A DNA stretch of 64,000 nucleotides. Source: Allokutzneria sp. NRRL B-24872. Its GTDB lineage: Bacteria > Actinomycetota > Actinomycetes > Mycobacteriales > Pseudonocardiaceae. The stretch spans positions 31,581-95,580 of the forward strand of contig NZ_MUMH01000041.1 of assembly GCF_002155965.1 (NCBI RefSeq), read 5' to 3'. The notes under the pieces are model-generated. The model was not told where the DNA came from. It did not search any database and worked only from the letters and a program-made list of their open reading frames with translations. Shown piece by piece: positions 50,501-57,884 of this stretch. Within the stretch, counting starts at the first letter, position 1. The number at the start of each line of letters is the position of its first letter. The position numbers and the translations under genes were made by a program.

Positions 50501-51325
50501 CCGGGCCGCTCGGTGCCCAACCGCGGCCTCGTCGGTGTGCTCTCGTCCACGCCGAAGCGCGCCAAGGCTGGCAGCTCGTGGCTCGGCATGCCGCCGATGA
50601 AGCTGCCGCGCGTGGCGGAGACCGGCGACCAGAGCAGGACGTTCGACCCGCCGCGCAGGCTCGTGATCGCGCGGGCGCTCGTCGAGCTGTGCCGGGTGGT
50701 CCCGGTGATGTGCACGGTCGCGCTCGCCGTGTCCGTGCTCTGGGCGCTGCGCTCGGTCCCGTTGTGGCTGAGCGGTTTCGTGCTGCTGGGCGCGGGCGTG
50801 GTGGCCTGCGTGGTCGCCTGCCTGGCGAAGTGGTTGCTGGTCGGGCGGTTCGGCCGGATCGAGCGTCCACTGTGGAGTTCGTTCGTGTGGCGCAACGAGC
50901 TGGCCGACACCTTCGTCGAAGTGCTCGCGGTGCCGTGGCTGGTCGGCTCGGTCGGTGGCACGCCGCTGATGAACCTGTGGCTGCGCGGGCTCGGCGCCCG
51001 GATCGGCCGGGGCGCGTGGTGCGAGTCGTACTGGCTGCCCGAAGCGGATCTCGTGCGGATCGGCCGGGGCGCGACGGTCAACCGGGGGTGCGTTGTCCAG
51101 ACCCACCTGTTCCATGATCGGATCATGCGGATGGACACGGTCACCCTCGGCGAGGGCGCGACGCTCGGCCCGCACGGCATCGCGCTGCCCGGCACCGCGA
51201 TCGGCGCGCGCACCACGGTCGGCCCGGCGTCGCTGATGATGAGCGGCGAGAGCGTTCCGCCGGACACCCGCTGGCTGGGCAACCCGATCGCCGCGTGGCG
51301 CACCGGGAAGGCCCGCAAGGGATGA
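47540..51325 (+). CDS. Pls/PosA-family NRPS-like amino acid homopolymer synthetase
   Basis: A 1261-residue protein with the architecture of epsilon-poly-L-lysine synthetase (Pls, about 1319 residues). An adenylation domain (1-500; IIFTSGSTGKPKG, NTYGPTEAT, YRSGDLVR, RADEQVKLGGRRIELGE) is followed by a carrier domain with SGGGSLAAAQ, whose phosphopantetheine Ser is residue 533. The remainder has three pairs of membrane helices (about 595-650, 835-890 and 1060-1115) alternating with three soluble left-handed beta-helix/acyltransferase-like repeats (KALGARIGQGVDLH, RALGMKVGRRVEAS, RGLGARIGRGAWCE). The A-domain pocket has Glu at the position that binds basic side chains. It probably makes a short cationic homopolymer; the residue is unproven. 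Confidence 0.88.
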   Translation: MTAVQTLAPALFAGSSAPPERTLLDIVTETARLHPTAHALRAGATALTYRALMAEVDDLRASLAAVGIGVGDRVGVRVPSGTTDLYVSILAVLAAGAAYVPVDAEDPDERADLVFGEADVCAVLGERRELTMRGTPMHVAGEPGPDDDAWIIFTSGSTGKPKGVAVSHRCAAAFVDAEARLFLVDEPIGPGDRVLAGLSVAFDASCEEMWLAWRHGACLVAAPRALVRTGMDLGPWLIEHEITVVSTVPTLAALWPSEALDDVRLLIFGGEACPPELAERVAVEGREVWNTYGPTEATVVACGAQMTGEGPVRIGLPLDGWELAVVDSAGELVPMGGSGELVIGGVGLARYLDPAKDAEKYAPLPSLGWDRAYRSGDLVRAEPEGLVFLGRADEQVKLGGRRIELGEVDAALQALPDVAGAAAAVRGTKGGNQILVGYLVSTVDSFDEASALDRLRAALPAALVPLLAIVDTLPTRTSGKVDRAALPWPLPSSPEQTAELDGTQAWLAEQWTEVLGRPPASKDTDFFASGGGSLAAAQLVSLLRQRYPSCSVNDVYQRSTVAELAARLDEFKVTDSSERVVQPTRIRSGLAQIALLPLLLTVVGTRWVTVLAAAGNVLGWTPAVSWWWVLAGWVVFISPPGRLGIAVGGARLLLRGLRPGSYPRGGSVHLRLWTAEKLAELSGASKLSGAWTTYYAKALGARIGQGVDLHSVPPVTGMLKLGKGSAIEPEVDLTGHWLDGDVLHVGRIRVGAGATVGARSTLMPGARIGKRAQVAPGSCVLGSVPAGQRWGGVPAARSGKAAQRWPDERPEHKRRWALTYNVTSFFLDLLPVAAAIPSVFVLVAFNGSLLSVPLVTVLFMLTYAVLVLVSVRLLSIGLREGYHPVHGRIAWQAWATERLMNSSRVALFPFYASLFTPVWLRALGMKVGRRVEASTVLALPSMTTVGDGAFLADDTMVGTYELGGGWMRIAAARVGKRAFLGNSGMTAPGRSVPNRGLVGVLSSTPKRAKAGSSWLGMPPMKLPRVAETGDQSRTFDPPRRLVIARALVELCRVVPVMCTVALAVSVLWALRSVPLWLSGFVLLGAGVVACVVACLAKWLLVGRFGRIERPLWSSFVWRNELADTFVEVLAVPWLVGSVGGTPLMNLWLRGLGARIGRGAWCESYWLPEADLVRIGRGATVNRGCVVQTHLFHDRIMRMDTVTLGEGATLGPHGIALPGTAIGARTTVGPASLMMSGESVPPDTRWLGNPIAAWRTGKARKG

Positions 51326-52593
51326 GGCAGCAGTCCTACCTCGACGCGCACGGCGACGACGGGTACTCCGTCCTGCGCTACGACCTGCACCTGGACTACC
51401 GCCCCGGGGCGAATCGGCTCGGCGGGCGCGCCGTGATCACCGCCGTCGCGCGCTCCGCGCTGAACAGCGTGAGCCTGGACTTCGGTCCGCTGCGCGTTGA
51501 CCGGATTCTCTTCGACGGCAAGGCTGTTCGCTACGCGCACCGGCTCGGCAAGCTCCGCGTGCGCCCGGGGCGCGTGCTCGCGGTGGGCGAGGAGTTCACC
51601 GTCGAGGTGCGCTACGCCGGTGTGCCACGGCCGAATCGCGGCCACTGGGGCGAGATCGGGTGGACGCAGCTCTCCGACGGAGCGTTGGTGGCCAGCCAGC
51701 CGACCGGCGCCTCTTCGTGGTTCCCGTGCAACGACCGCCCCGCCGACAAGGCCGCGTACCGGATCTCGGTCACGACGGCTCCGAGCTACACGGTGATCGC
51801 GAGCGGCACGCTGGTGTCCCACACCGGCAGCACGTGGGTCTACGAGCAGCCCGAGCCGACCTCGCCCTACCTCGTGTCTGTCCAAATTGGACGATACGTG
51901 TCGGCTGAGCTGGCGAAGGCGCCGGTGCGCCAGCCCGCCGCCGTGCCCGCGCGGCTGCTGCGCGCGTTCCGCAACGACTTCGCCAACCAGCCCAGGATGC
52001 TCAAGGAGTTCTCGCGGCTCTTCGGCCCCTACCCGTTCACGGAGTACGGCGTCGTCGTGGTGGACGAGGAGCTCGACGTCCCCGTCGAGGCGCAGGCGAT
52101 GTCGATCTTCGGAAGCAACCACGTCGACGGGCGGCGCGGCTCGGAACGCCTTGTGGCGCACGAACTCGCGCACCAGTGGTTCGGCAACAGCGTGACGGCG
52201 TCGGACTGGCGGCACATCTGGTTGCACGAGGGCTTCGCGACCTACGCGGAGTGGTTGTGGGCAGAGGCGGACGGGCGGTCCTGCCACGCGCTCGCGCAGC
52301 GTTCGCACGCCAAGCTCTCGCTGCTCCCGCAGGACCTCACGCTCAGCGCCCCCGGTGTGCGGCGGATCTTCGACGACCGCGTGTACGAGCGCGGCGCGCT
52401 GACCCTGCACGCGCTGCGCATGGCGATGGGCGACGGTGCATTCTTCCGCCTGCTCCGCGAGTGGACGACCGCACACCGCCACTCCACCGCCACCACGCCC
52501 GACTTCGTCTCCTTGGCAGAAGCCCACTCCGCCGTGGACGTCCGCCCCCTACTCGGCGTCTGGTTGGACGAAGCGCCCCTGCCCCCGCTCTAG
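51322..52593 (+). CDS. M1-family zinc aminopeptidase
   Basis: A 423-residue M1-type metallopeptidase, shorter than aminopeptidase N because the C-terminal helical domain is missing. The zinc motif VAHELAHQWFGNSV (HExxH) and LHEGFATYAEW (third ligand Glu) are intact; the usual GAMEN is replaced by EAQAMSIFG, as in the short bacterial M1 group. It has no signal peptide. The ATG overlaps the synthetase stop (ATGA), so the two are translationally coupled. It may degrade or trim the polymer, giving self-protection or turnover. Confidence 0.9.
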   Translation: MRQQSYLDAHGDDGYSVLRYDLHLDYRPGANRLGGRAVITAVARSALNSVSLDFGPLRVDRILFDGKAVRYAHRLGKLRVRPGRVLAVGEEFTVEVRYAGVPRPNRGHWGEIGWTQLSDGALVASQPTGASSWFPCNDRPADKAAYRISVTTAPSYTVIASGTLVSHTGSTWVYEQPEPTSPYLVSVQIGRYVSAELAKAPVRQPAAVPARLLRAFRNDFANQPRMLKEFSRLFGPYPFTEYGVVVVDEELDVPVEAQAMSIFGSNHVDGRRGSERLVAHELAHQWFGNSVTASDWRHIWLHEGFATYAEWLWAEADGRSCHALAQRSHAKLSLLPQDLTLSAPGVRRIFDDRVYERGALTLHALRMAMGDGAFFRLLREWTTAHRHSTATTPDFVSLAEAHSAVDVRPLLGVWLDEAPLPPL

Positions 52594-52709
52594 TGCCTGC
52601 GCATGCATGGAGCCGATGAGGCCGCGCAGTGTTGCGAGTGAGCACTTTTGTGGATGCCCGTGGCACGTGGGCGGTGCGACGCTGAGGGCAAACCCGAGGA
52701 GGGCTCTCA

Positions 52710-54194
52710 GTGCTTCGGTTCCCTGTGATCACCTTGGCCGTCGCGGCACTGATCGGGTCAGCAGCACCCGCCGTCGCGCAGCCCGTCATCAAGTCCCCCG
52801 CCGCTCCCGTCGCTTGGGGCCCGTGCCCCGAGGACGCGTTGACCTTCGTGCCGCCGGAGGACCGATTCCGCTACAGCTGCGGGAACCTCGCCGTCCCACT
52901 CGACCACGCCAAGCCGAGCGGCAGCAAGATCAACCTGATGTTGTTGCGCCGCGCGGCTTCCAAGCCCGCCGAGCGCATCGGCTCGGTCGTGATCAACCCC
53001 GGTGGCCCTGGCGCGGACGGGCTGCTGCTCGCCACGATCCCGAGCGTGCTGTTCCCCTCTTCAGTGCCCGACCGCTTCGACCTCATCGGCTTCGACCCGC
53101 GCGGCGTCGGCCGGAGCAACCCGCTGAAGTGCTTCACCACTCAGGAAAGCGCTGACGCGCTGCGCGCGCGGATGACCCAGGTCCCGGTGACCGCCGCGCA
53201 GATCAAGTCCACTGTGGACGCTCACGCGGAGTTCGCGAAGTCCTGCGGCGCGGTCGGCGGGCCGATCATCAACCACATGTCCACGGAGGACACCGCACGC
53301 GACCTCGACCTGATCAGGGCGGCCGTCGGCGATCAGAAGCTGACCTACGTCGGCCTGTCCTACGGAACCCTGCTCGGCGCGACCTACGCGAACCTGTTCC
53401 CCACCAAGGTCCGCGCGATGATCCTCGACGGCGCGGTCGATCCTTCCCTGCGCACCAACGACGCGCTGCGCTACGACCGCGAACGGGCACTGGCCTTCGA
53501 GCACGCGCTGTCGGCCTTCCTCAAGCGCTGCAAGGAAGAGGGCCCGAAGTGCGCGTTCAGCGAGGGTGACCCGCGCGCGAAGTTCGACGCGATCCGCGAG
53601 CGGCTGCGCAAGGGCGAGGGCCCGATGACGTTGAGCCAGTTCGTCGCGAAGGTCGGCGGCGTGCTGGAGACCATCCCGCTGACCGGCCCCGTCGAGCTGG
53701 CCAAGCTGGCGACCGAGCTCCAGCAGCTGTCGCAGTCCCGCTCGACGGACGCCCCCTACACCGAGCACGACGCTTTCTACGGCGTCAACTGCTCCGACAA
53801 GCCGTTCCCGAAGGTGCCCGCGCTCGTGCCCTCGGTCGCCTCCGCGTGGGAGCGCGACGCGCCTACTTTCGGGCGGCGCCAGGCGTTCCACGACTTCGTC
53901 GGCTGCGCGCACTGGCCGGTGAGCGCGAAGAAGGTCTACCGGGGCCCGTGGAACGCCAAGACCTCGGCGCCCGTGCTGGTCGTCGGCATCTACAACGACC
54001 CGGCGACGCCGTACACGTTCTCCAAGCGGATGTCGGAGCAGCTCGGCAACGCGCGCCTGCTCGACGTGGACGCGTTCGGGCACACCAGCCTCGGGTCGAG
54101 CGACTGCGTCGACGCCGCCGCCGAGAAGTACCTGACCTCGGTGGAGCTGCCGAAGGCCGGGCTCGTCTGCAAACCGAACCAGCAGCCGTTCTGA
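52710..54194 (+). CDS. Secreted TAP-like alpha/beta hydrolase (tripeptidyl aminopeptidase type)
   Basis: A 494-residue exported enzyme with signal peptide MLRFPVITLAVAALIGSAAPAVA. The core has GGPGADG (oxyanion region), DLIGFDPRGVGRSNP, the nucleophile elbow YVGLSYGTLLGATYA, Asp in VVGIYNDPATPYT and His in AFGHTSLGSSDC, with the TAP C-terminal domain. It is close to the Streptomyces tripeptidyl aminopeptidases (SlpD/SlpE) and probably releases tripeptides from extracellular proteins. The GTG has GAGGAGGG six bases upstream. Confidence 0.9.
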   Translation: MLRFPVITLAVAALIGSAAPAVAQPVIKSPAAPVAWGPCPEDALTFVPPEDRFRYSCGNLAVPLDHAKPSGSKINLMLLRRAASKPAERIGSVVINPGGPGADGLLLATIPSVLFPSSVPDRFDLIGFDPRGVGRSNPLKCFTTQESADALRARMTQVPVTAAQIKSTVDAHAEFAKSCGAVGGPIINHMSTEDTARDLDLIRAAVGDQKLTYVGLSYGTLLGATYANLFPTKVRAMILDGAVDPSLRTNDALRYDRERALAFEHALSAFLKRCKEEGPKCAFSEGDPRAKFDAIRERLRKGEGPMTLSQFVAKVGGVLETIPLTGPVELAKLATELQQLSQSRSTDAPYTEHDAFYGVNCSDKPFPKVPALVPSVASAWERDAPTFGRRQAFHDFVGCAHWPVSAKKVYRGPWNAKTSAPVLVVGIYNDPATPYTFSKRMSEQLGNARLLDVDAFGHTSLGSSDCVDAAAEKYLTSVELPKAGLVCKPNQQPF

Positions 54195-54196
54195 GC

Positions 54197-54227
54197 TTGA
54201 CCTCAACCTCAGTTTGGCTTCTAGCGT
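54197..54227 (+). promoter_or_regulatory. Candidate MerR-type promoter
   Basis: TTGACC (54197-54202) and TAGCGT (54222-54227) are separated by 19 bases, the long spacing typical of MerR-activated promoters, and the spacer holds CTCAACCTCAGTTTGG, a possible partial dyad. It lies 34 bases before the oxidoreductase ATG. Confidence 0.4.
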
Positions 54228-54260
54228 CGTCTCCGACAGCTCGACGAGCGAGGAGACGAG

Positions 54261-55244
54261 ATGCACGCGATCCGGCAGCACGAGTTCGGCCCGGCGGAAA
54301 CCCTTCTCTACCAGGAGGTCCCCGACCCCTCACCTGGTGAGGGGTCGGTCAGGATCAGGGTTTCCGCCTCGGGCGTGCACCTGATCGACACCACGATCAG
54401 GGCCGGGATCGGCGGCGGCCCGATGCCGCTGCCCGAGCTGCCGATGACCCCGGGCCGCGAGGTCGCCGGGGTCGTCGACGCGGTCGGCCCCGGCGTTTCC
54501 GACGACTGGCTCGGCCGCCGCGTCGTCGCGCACCTCGGCATGGCCAGCGGCGGCTACGCGGAACTGGCCGTGGCTCAGGTGGAATCGCTCTACGACATCC
54601 CTTCTGGTGTCTCGGACGGTGCCGCCGTCGCGATGATCGGCACCGGCCGCACCACCATGGCCGTCCTGCACTCCGCCGCCATCACCTCTGATGACGTCGT
54701 GCTCGTGACCGCTGCCGCGGGCGGTATCGGAAACCTCTTGGTGCAGCACGGGCGCAACGTCGGCGCGACCGTCATCGGCCTCGCGGGCGGCTCGGCGAAG
54801 GTCGACCTCGTGCGCGGGCTCGGCGCGGAGATCGCCGTGGACTACACGCAGGAGGACTGGGCCGCCCAGGTCCGCTCACTGCTCGGCGACCGCCAGGTCA
54901 CCCTCGTCCTCGACAGCGTCGGCGGCTCCGTCGGCCAGGCGTCGCTCGACCTGCTCGGCGCGGGCGGGCGCGTCTACTTCTTCGGGTGGTCCGCCGGGGA
55001 GTCCACCAAGATCTCGCAGGAGGACCTGTGGGCCCGCGGCCTCACCGCTGGCGTCGCCATCGGCCCCACCGTCATCCAGCGCGCCGGCGGCCTCCGCGCT
55101 CTCGAACGCCGCGCCATGGACGCGCTCGCGGCCGGCGAACTGATCCCCTTGGTCAACCCGCCCATCCCGCTCAGCGAGGCCGCCTCCGCGCACACCGCCC
55201 TCACCACCCGCGCCACCATCGGCAAGGTCATCCTCACCCCCTGA
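54261..55244 (+). CDS. Zinc-type alcohol dehydrogenase / quinone oxidoreductase (QOR-like)
   Basis: A 327-residue MDR-superfamily enzyme, NADPH:quinone oxidoreductase type. The N-terminal GroES-like domain has LPMTPGREVAGVVDAVGPG, and the Rossmann domain has VLVTAAAGGIGNLLVQHGRNVGATVIGLAGG. No Cys/His zinc ligands are seen, so it is a zinc-free member. It probably reduces quinones or enones. The ATG has GAGGAGACG upstream. The nearby MerR-type promoter suggests a redox or toxic-compound response. It is followed by the palindromic repeat array. Confidence 0.88.
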   Translation: MHAIRQHEFGPAETLLYQEVPDPSPGEGSVRIRVSASGVHLIDTTIRAGIGGGPMPLPELPMTPGREVAGVVDAVGPGVSDDWLGRRVVAHLGMASGGYAELAVAQVESLYDIPSGVSDGAAVAMIGTGRTTMAVLHSAAITSDDVVLVTAAAGGIGNLLVQHGRNVGATVIGLAGGSAKVDLVRGLGAEIAVDYTQEDWAAQVRSLLGDRQVTLVLDSVGGSVGQASLDLLGAGGRVYFFGWSAGESTKISQEDLWARGLTAGVAIGPTVIQRAGGLRALERRAMDALAAGELIPLVNPPIPLSEAASAHTALTTRATIGKVILTP

Positions 55245-55270
55245 CCCCACGTCTCCACGCCGCTTAAGCC

Positions 55271-55607
55271 CTGAACGACCCGTTCAGGGCGTTCAACGCG
55301 TCAAACGGGCCGTTGGCTGACCCGCCACCACCTCGCCGAAGCGCGCGCTCCGACCGCCTCCGGCTTCGCGCTGAATGACTCGTTGAGGTGATTCAACGGA
55401 CTGAACGAGTCATTCAGGTGGTTGGGCGCACCGAACGGGCCGTTGGGGGTGCCACGACCACCCGCGATCTCCTCGAACCGCACGCCGAACGACCCGGTCA
55501 CCGCAGCCGCGAGCGCCCGCCGGGAAGTCCCTGAATGACTCGTTGAGGTGGTTGGGCGTGCTGAATGACTCGTTCAGCACGTTCAACGGACTGAACGAGT
55601 CATTCAG
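55271..55607. repeat. Array of CTGAA-type 17-bp palindromic repeats
   Basis: At least five 17-bp units of the form CTGAAYGAsyCrTTsAG are seen: CTGAACGACCCGTTCAG (55271), CTGAATGACTCGTTGAG (55371 and 55531), CTGAACGAGTCATTCAG (55401 and 55591) and CTGAATGACTCGTTCAG (55561). Degenerate units such as CGAACGGGCCGTTGG (about 55433) lie between them. Adjacent units are in inverted orientation and could form longer hairpins (for example 55371-55417). The last unit contains the stop codon of the leftward TetR gene. Confidence 0.9.
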
Positions 55608-56208
55608 GTGGTTGGGGTGCGGCGCGCTCGATGATGGTGCGGAGGGCTAGCGCCAGGTCCTCGCCGGTGGGGGCGCGCTCCGGGTCGAGCAGGCGCTGCA
55701 CCATGAGGCCCTGCATGAGCGCCACGTAGAAGGCGCCCACGGCTCGATCGGCGTGCTCGGCGTCGACCGGGGGAGCGGACTGCGGCGTCGGCGCGGGTGC
55801 GGGACCGAAGAGGCCGGAGAAGGCGACGCGGGCGTGCTCGACGTCGCCGGAGAGCCGTTCCTTCAGCTCGGGCAGGCGTTCGGCCTGGTTGAGCGCCTCG
55901 AAGGTGGACACCCAGAGGTTGCGGTGCTCGGCGAGGGAGGCGACGACGGCCTTCCACAACGACTCGAAGCGCTCGATGAAGGGCGCCTCCGGATCGGGTG
56001 ACCACATGGTGGCGACGGCGGCCGCCCACTCCTCGGTCGCCTCGATGAGCGCGGCCGTCAGCAGCGCCTCTTTGGAACCGAAGTGATACCCGATGGAGGC
56101 GAGGTTGGCGCCGGAGACAGCGACGATGTCCCTGGCTGTCGTGCGCGCGTAACCCCGCTCGTACAGGCACTGCTTCGCTCCGGCGAGCAGATCTTCGCGA
56201 TGTCCCAC
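55600..56208 (-). CDS. TetR-family regulator
   Basis: A 202-residue regulator with HTH ARTTARDIVAVSGANLASIGYHF (about residues 20-42), the TTxRDIxxxAG...SxxYxHF pattern of TetR proteins. The C-terminal part has the acidic-Pro linker PAPAPTPQSAPPVDAEHADR. It starts with GTG. A TACGTACGTA palindrome lies upstream. Its stop codon lies inside the repeat array, so the array may have inserted at or replaced its original 3' end. It is divergent from the DUF3239 membrane-protein gene. Confidence 0.88.
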   Translation of the reverse strand: MGHREDLLAGAKQCLYERGYARTTARDIVAVSGANLASIGYHFGSKEALLTAALIEATEEWAAAVATMWSPDPEAPFIERFESLWKAVVASLAEHRNLWVSTFEALNQAERLPELKERLSGDVEHARVAFSGLFGPAPAPTPQSAPPVDAEHADRAVGAFYVALMQGLMVQRLLDPERAPTGEDLALALRTIIERAAPQPPE

Positions 56209-56228
56209 GGAGTGAGCCTATCCATTCA

Positions 56229-56238
56229 TACGTACGTA
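56229..56238. promoter_or_regulatory. Candidate TetR operator
   Basis: TACGTACGTA, a perfect 10-bp palindrome, sits 20 bases from the TetR gene start (GTG, 56208) and 65 bases from the divergent membrane-protein gene. Its position fits autorepression. Confidence 0.55.
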
Positions 56239-56302
56239 CGCCCCTGTGCGTCCCGCGCTCGGTTCACCGGCTCAAGTAAGTTCCTCGTGAACCACTCCGA
56301 TC

Positions 56303-57805
56303 ATGGGAGCGCAGGAGTTGAACCAGCCGCGACACGGCCTTCCGGCCACCCACCCGCAGCGCTACCAGCAGTGGGAGGTCGACGACGCGCACCTGCGGAG
56401 CACCAGCGGGCACTACGCGCAGTGGAGAGCCGGCCTGAGCAGGGCGTTGTGGGCAGCCTTCCCGGTGCTGGCGCTGAGCGTCTGGGCGATGACGGGGCCG
56501 TGGTGGGCGATCGCGCTCGGCGTGGTGGGCGCGCTGCTCGCCATCGGCGGCGTCGTGCTCGTCCTCGCGGGTCGGCGGCAGCCGTGGCGCCCCTACCGCG
56601 GCGGCCAGGTCGTGCCGGGCGTCGTGCTGGAGGTCGGCAAGGACGGCAGGGCGGCCGTGCTGGTGATGGCCGAGATGTCCCGCTCCCCCACGACCGTGCC
56701 GCGTTTCGCCCTGCGCCTGGTGCAGCTGCCCGGCGGTGCGATGTGGTCGCCCGGCGAGCGCATCCCGTGCGTGGCCTACGACCTCAGCGGCCGGAAGTCG
56801 GCCTACTGGTCGCACTTCGACGCCTCCCCGGTCTCGTGGGCGATCGCCGACGCGCAGGTGCTGCGCGAGGTCACCGCGTCCATCGACGCGGCCGAGTGGG
56901 TGCTGCTGGGCGAGCTGGCCCACGGCGCGAGCCAGCTCAAGGGCAAGGACCGGCCCCTGGTGCTGCCCGCCGACAAGCTGCCCCCGGAGCTGCGTTACCC
57001 GCAGCAGCGCTTCGGCGTGGAGCTGGCGTGGGACGACCGCGGCCAGCCGCACGTCTCGCCGGAGGCCGTCCCGGTGTTCCCGCTCATCCGGGGGACGTCG
57101 TGGTCGCCGAAGAACGGTCAGCGGCGCTTCGACTTCCAGCCCGATCGCGGCCACGCGCGCCAGTACAACGAGATCTACCGGCGGGGTGACCGGCCGTGGC
57201 TGATCACCGTCGGCATGACCAGCGCGGTCCTGGCGCTCGCCGGAGCCGCGTTCGTCCTCAGTGGACAGTTGTGGGGCTACGTCGTCGGCGGCTGCCTGCT
57301 CGGGCTGGCGGTGCTCGGCGGGCTGTTCCTGCTGCGAGCGCGGCGCACCAACGGCAGTCCCTACCAGTACTTCCGCCGGGGTGCGCTCAGCCCGGGGATG
57401 ATCTCCCACCTGGACAGCGCCGGCGCCGCGACCGTGCTCGTGATGGCCGACGTGACCACGACGCGCGACGTCCCCCGGCGCTTCGCGCTGCACACGCTGC
57501 GCGCGGAGCACCTCCCGGGGCACCCGCTCTCGGTCGGCGAGCGGGTTCCGGTGACGTGCCGCTTCTCCAGCAGCCCGGACCACCCGTGGGCGCGCATGGG
57601 CTACTGGGACTTCGTCGTCGCCGTCCCGGTCGCGTGGGGCACCGCCGACAAGGCCACGATCAAGCGCGCCGTCGAGGAGATCGACGAGATCGAGTGGGCC
57701 TACCTGGAGCACAACCTGGAGCGCGCGCGGATCGTCTCCGGGACCACCGACCACACCCTCCTGCTGACCCACGAGGAACTGCCGCACCGCATGCGCGGGA
57801 CCTGA
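56303..57805 (+). CDS. Tandemly duplicated DUF3239-type membrane protein
   Basis: A 500-residue protein with two copies of one module. Each begins with two membrane helices (about 50-90 and 305-350), followed by a soluble domain with the same order of motifs: YRGGQVVPGVV / FRRGALSPGMI, AAVLVMAEMSRSP / ATVLVMADVTTTR, VPRFALRLVQL / PRRFALHTLRA, SPGERIPCVAYDL / SVGERVPVTCRF, and YWSHFDASPVSWA / YWDFVVAVPVAWG. This is the DUF3239 pattern, normally single. The ATG lacks an obvious ribosome site. It is monocistronic with respect to the following kinase, about 80 bases away. Function is unknown. Confidence 0.82.
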   Translation: MGAQELNQPRHGLPATHPQRYQQWEVDDAHLRSTSGHYAQWRAGLSRALWAAFPVLALSVWAMTGPWWAIALGVVGALLAIGGVVLVLAGRRQPWRPYRGGQVVPGVVLEVGKDGRAAVLVMAEMSRSPTTVPRFALRLVQLPGGAMWSPGERIPCVAYDLSGRKSAYWSHFDASPVSWAIADAQVLREVTASIDAAEWVLLGELAHGASQLKGKDRPLVLPADKLPPELRYPQQRFGVELAWDDRGQPHVSPEAVPVFPLIRGTSWSPKNGQRRFDFQPDRGHARQYNEIYRRGDRPWLITVGMTSAVLALAGAAFVLSGQLWGYVVGGCLLGLAVLGGLFLLRARRTNGSPYQYFRRGALSPGMISHLDSAGAATVLVMADVTTTRDVPRRFALHTLRAEHLPGHPLSVGERVPVTCRFSSSPDHPWARMGYWDFVVAVPVAWGTADKATIKRAVEEIDEIEWAYLEHNLERARIVSGTTDHTLLLTHEELPHRMRGT

Positions 57806-57884
57806 TCAGGGGTGGGGTTAGCCCCACCAGCGGTGTGCGGGCCGCCGGATGGAACGGGCAGCGCCGAGAGAACAGGCTTGTGCC

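Noticed and set aside
55301..55501. 66-residue leftward frame with repeated NHLNDSFS/NHLNESFS peptides
   Set aside because: The repeated peptides are only the translation of the CTGAA palindromes; no coding signal or ribosome site.
55253..55620. CRISPR array
   Set aside because: Units are short palindromes with irregular spacing and no uniform spacers; no cas genes nearby.
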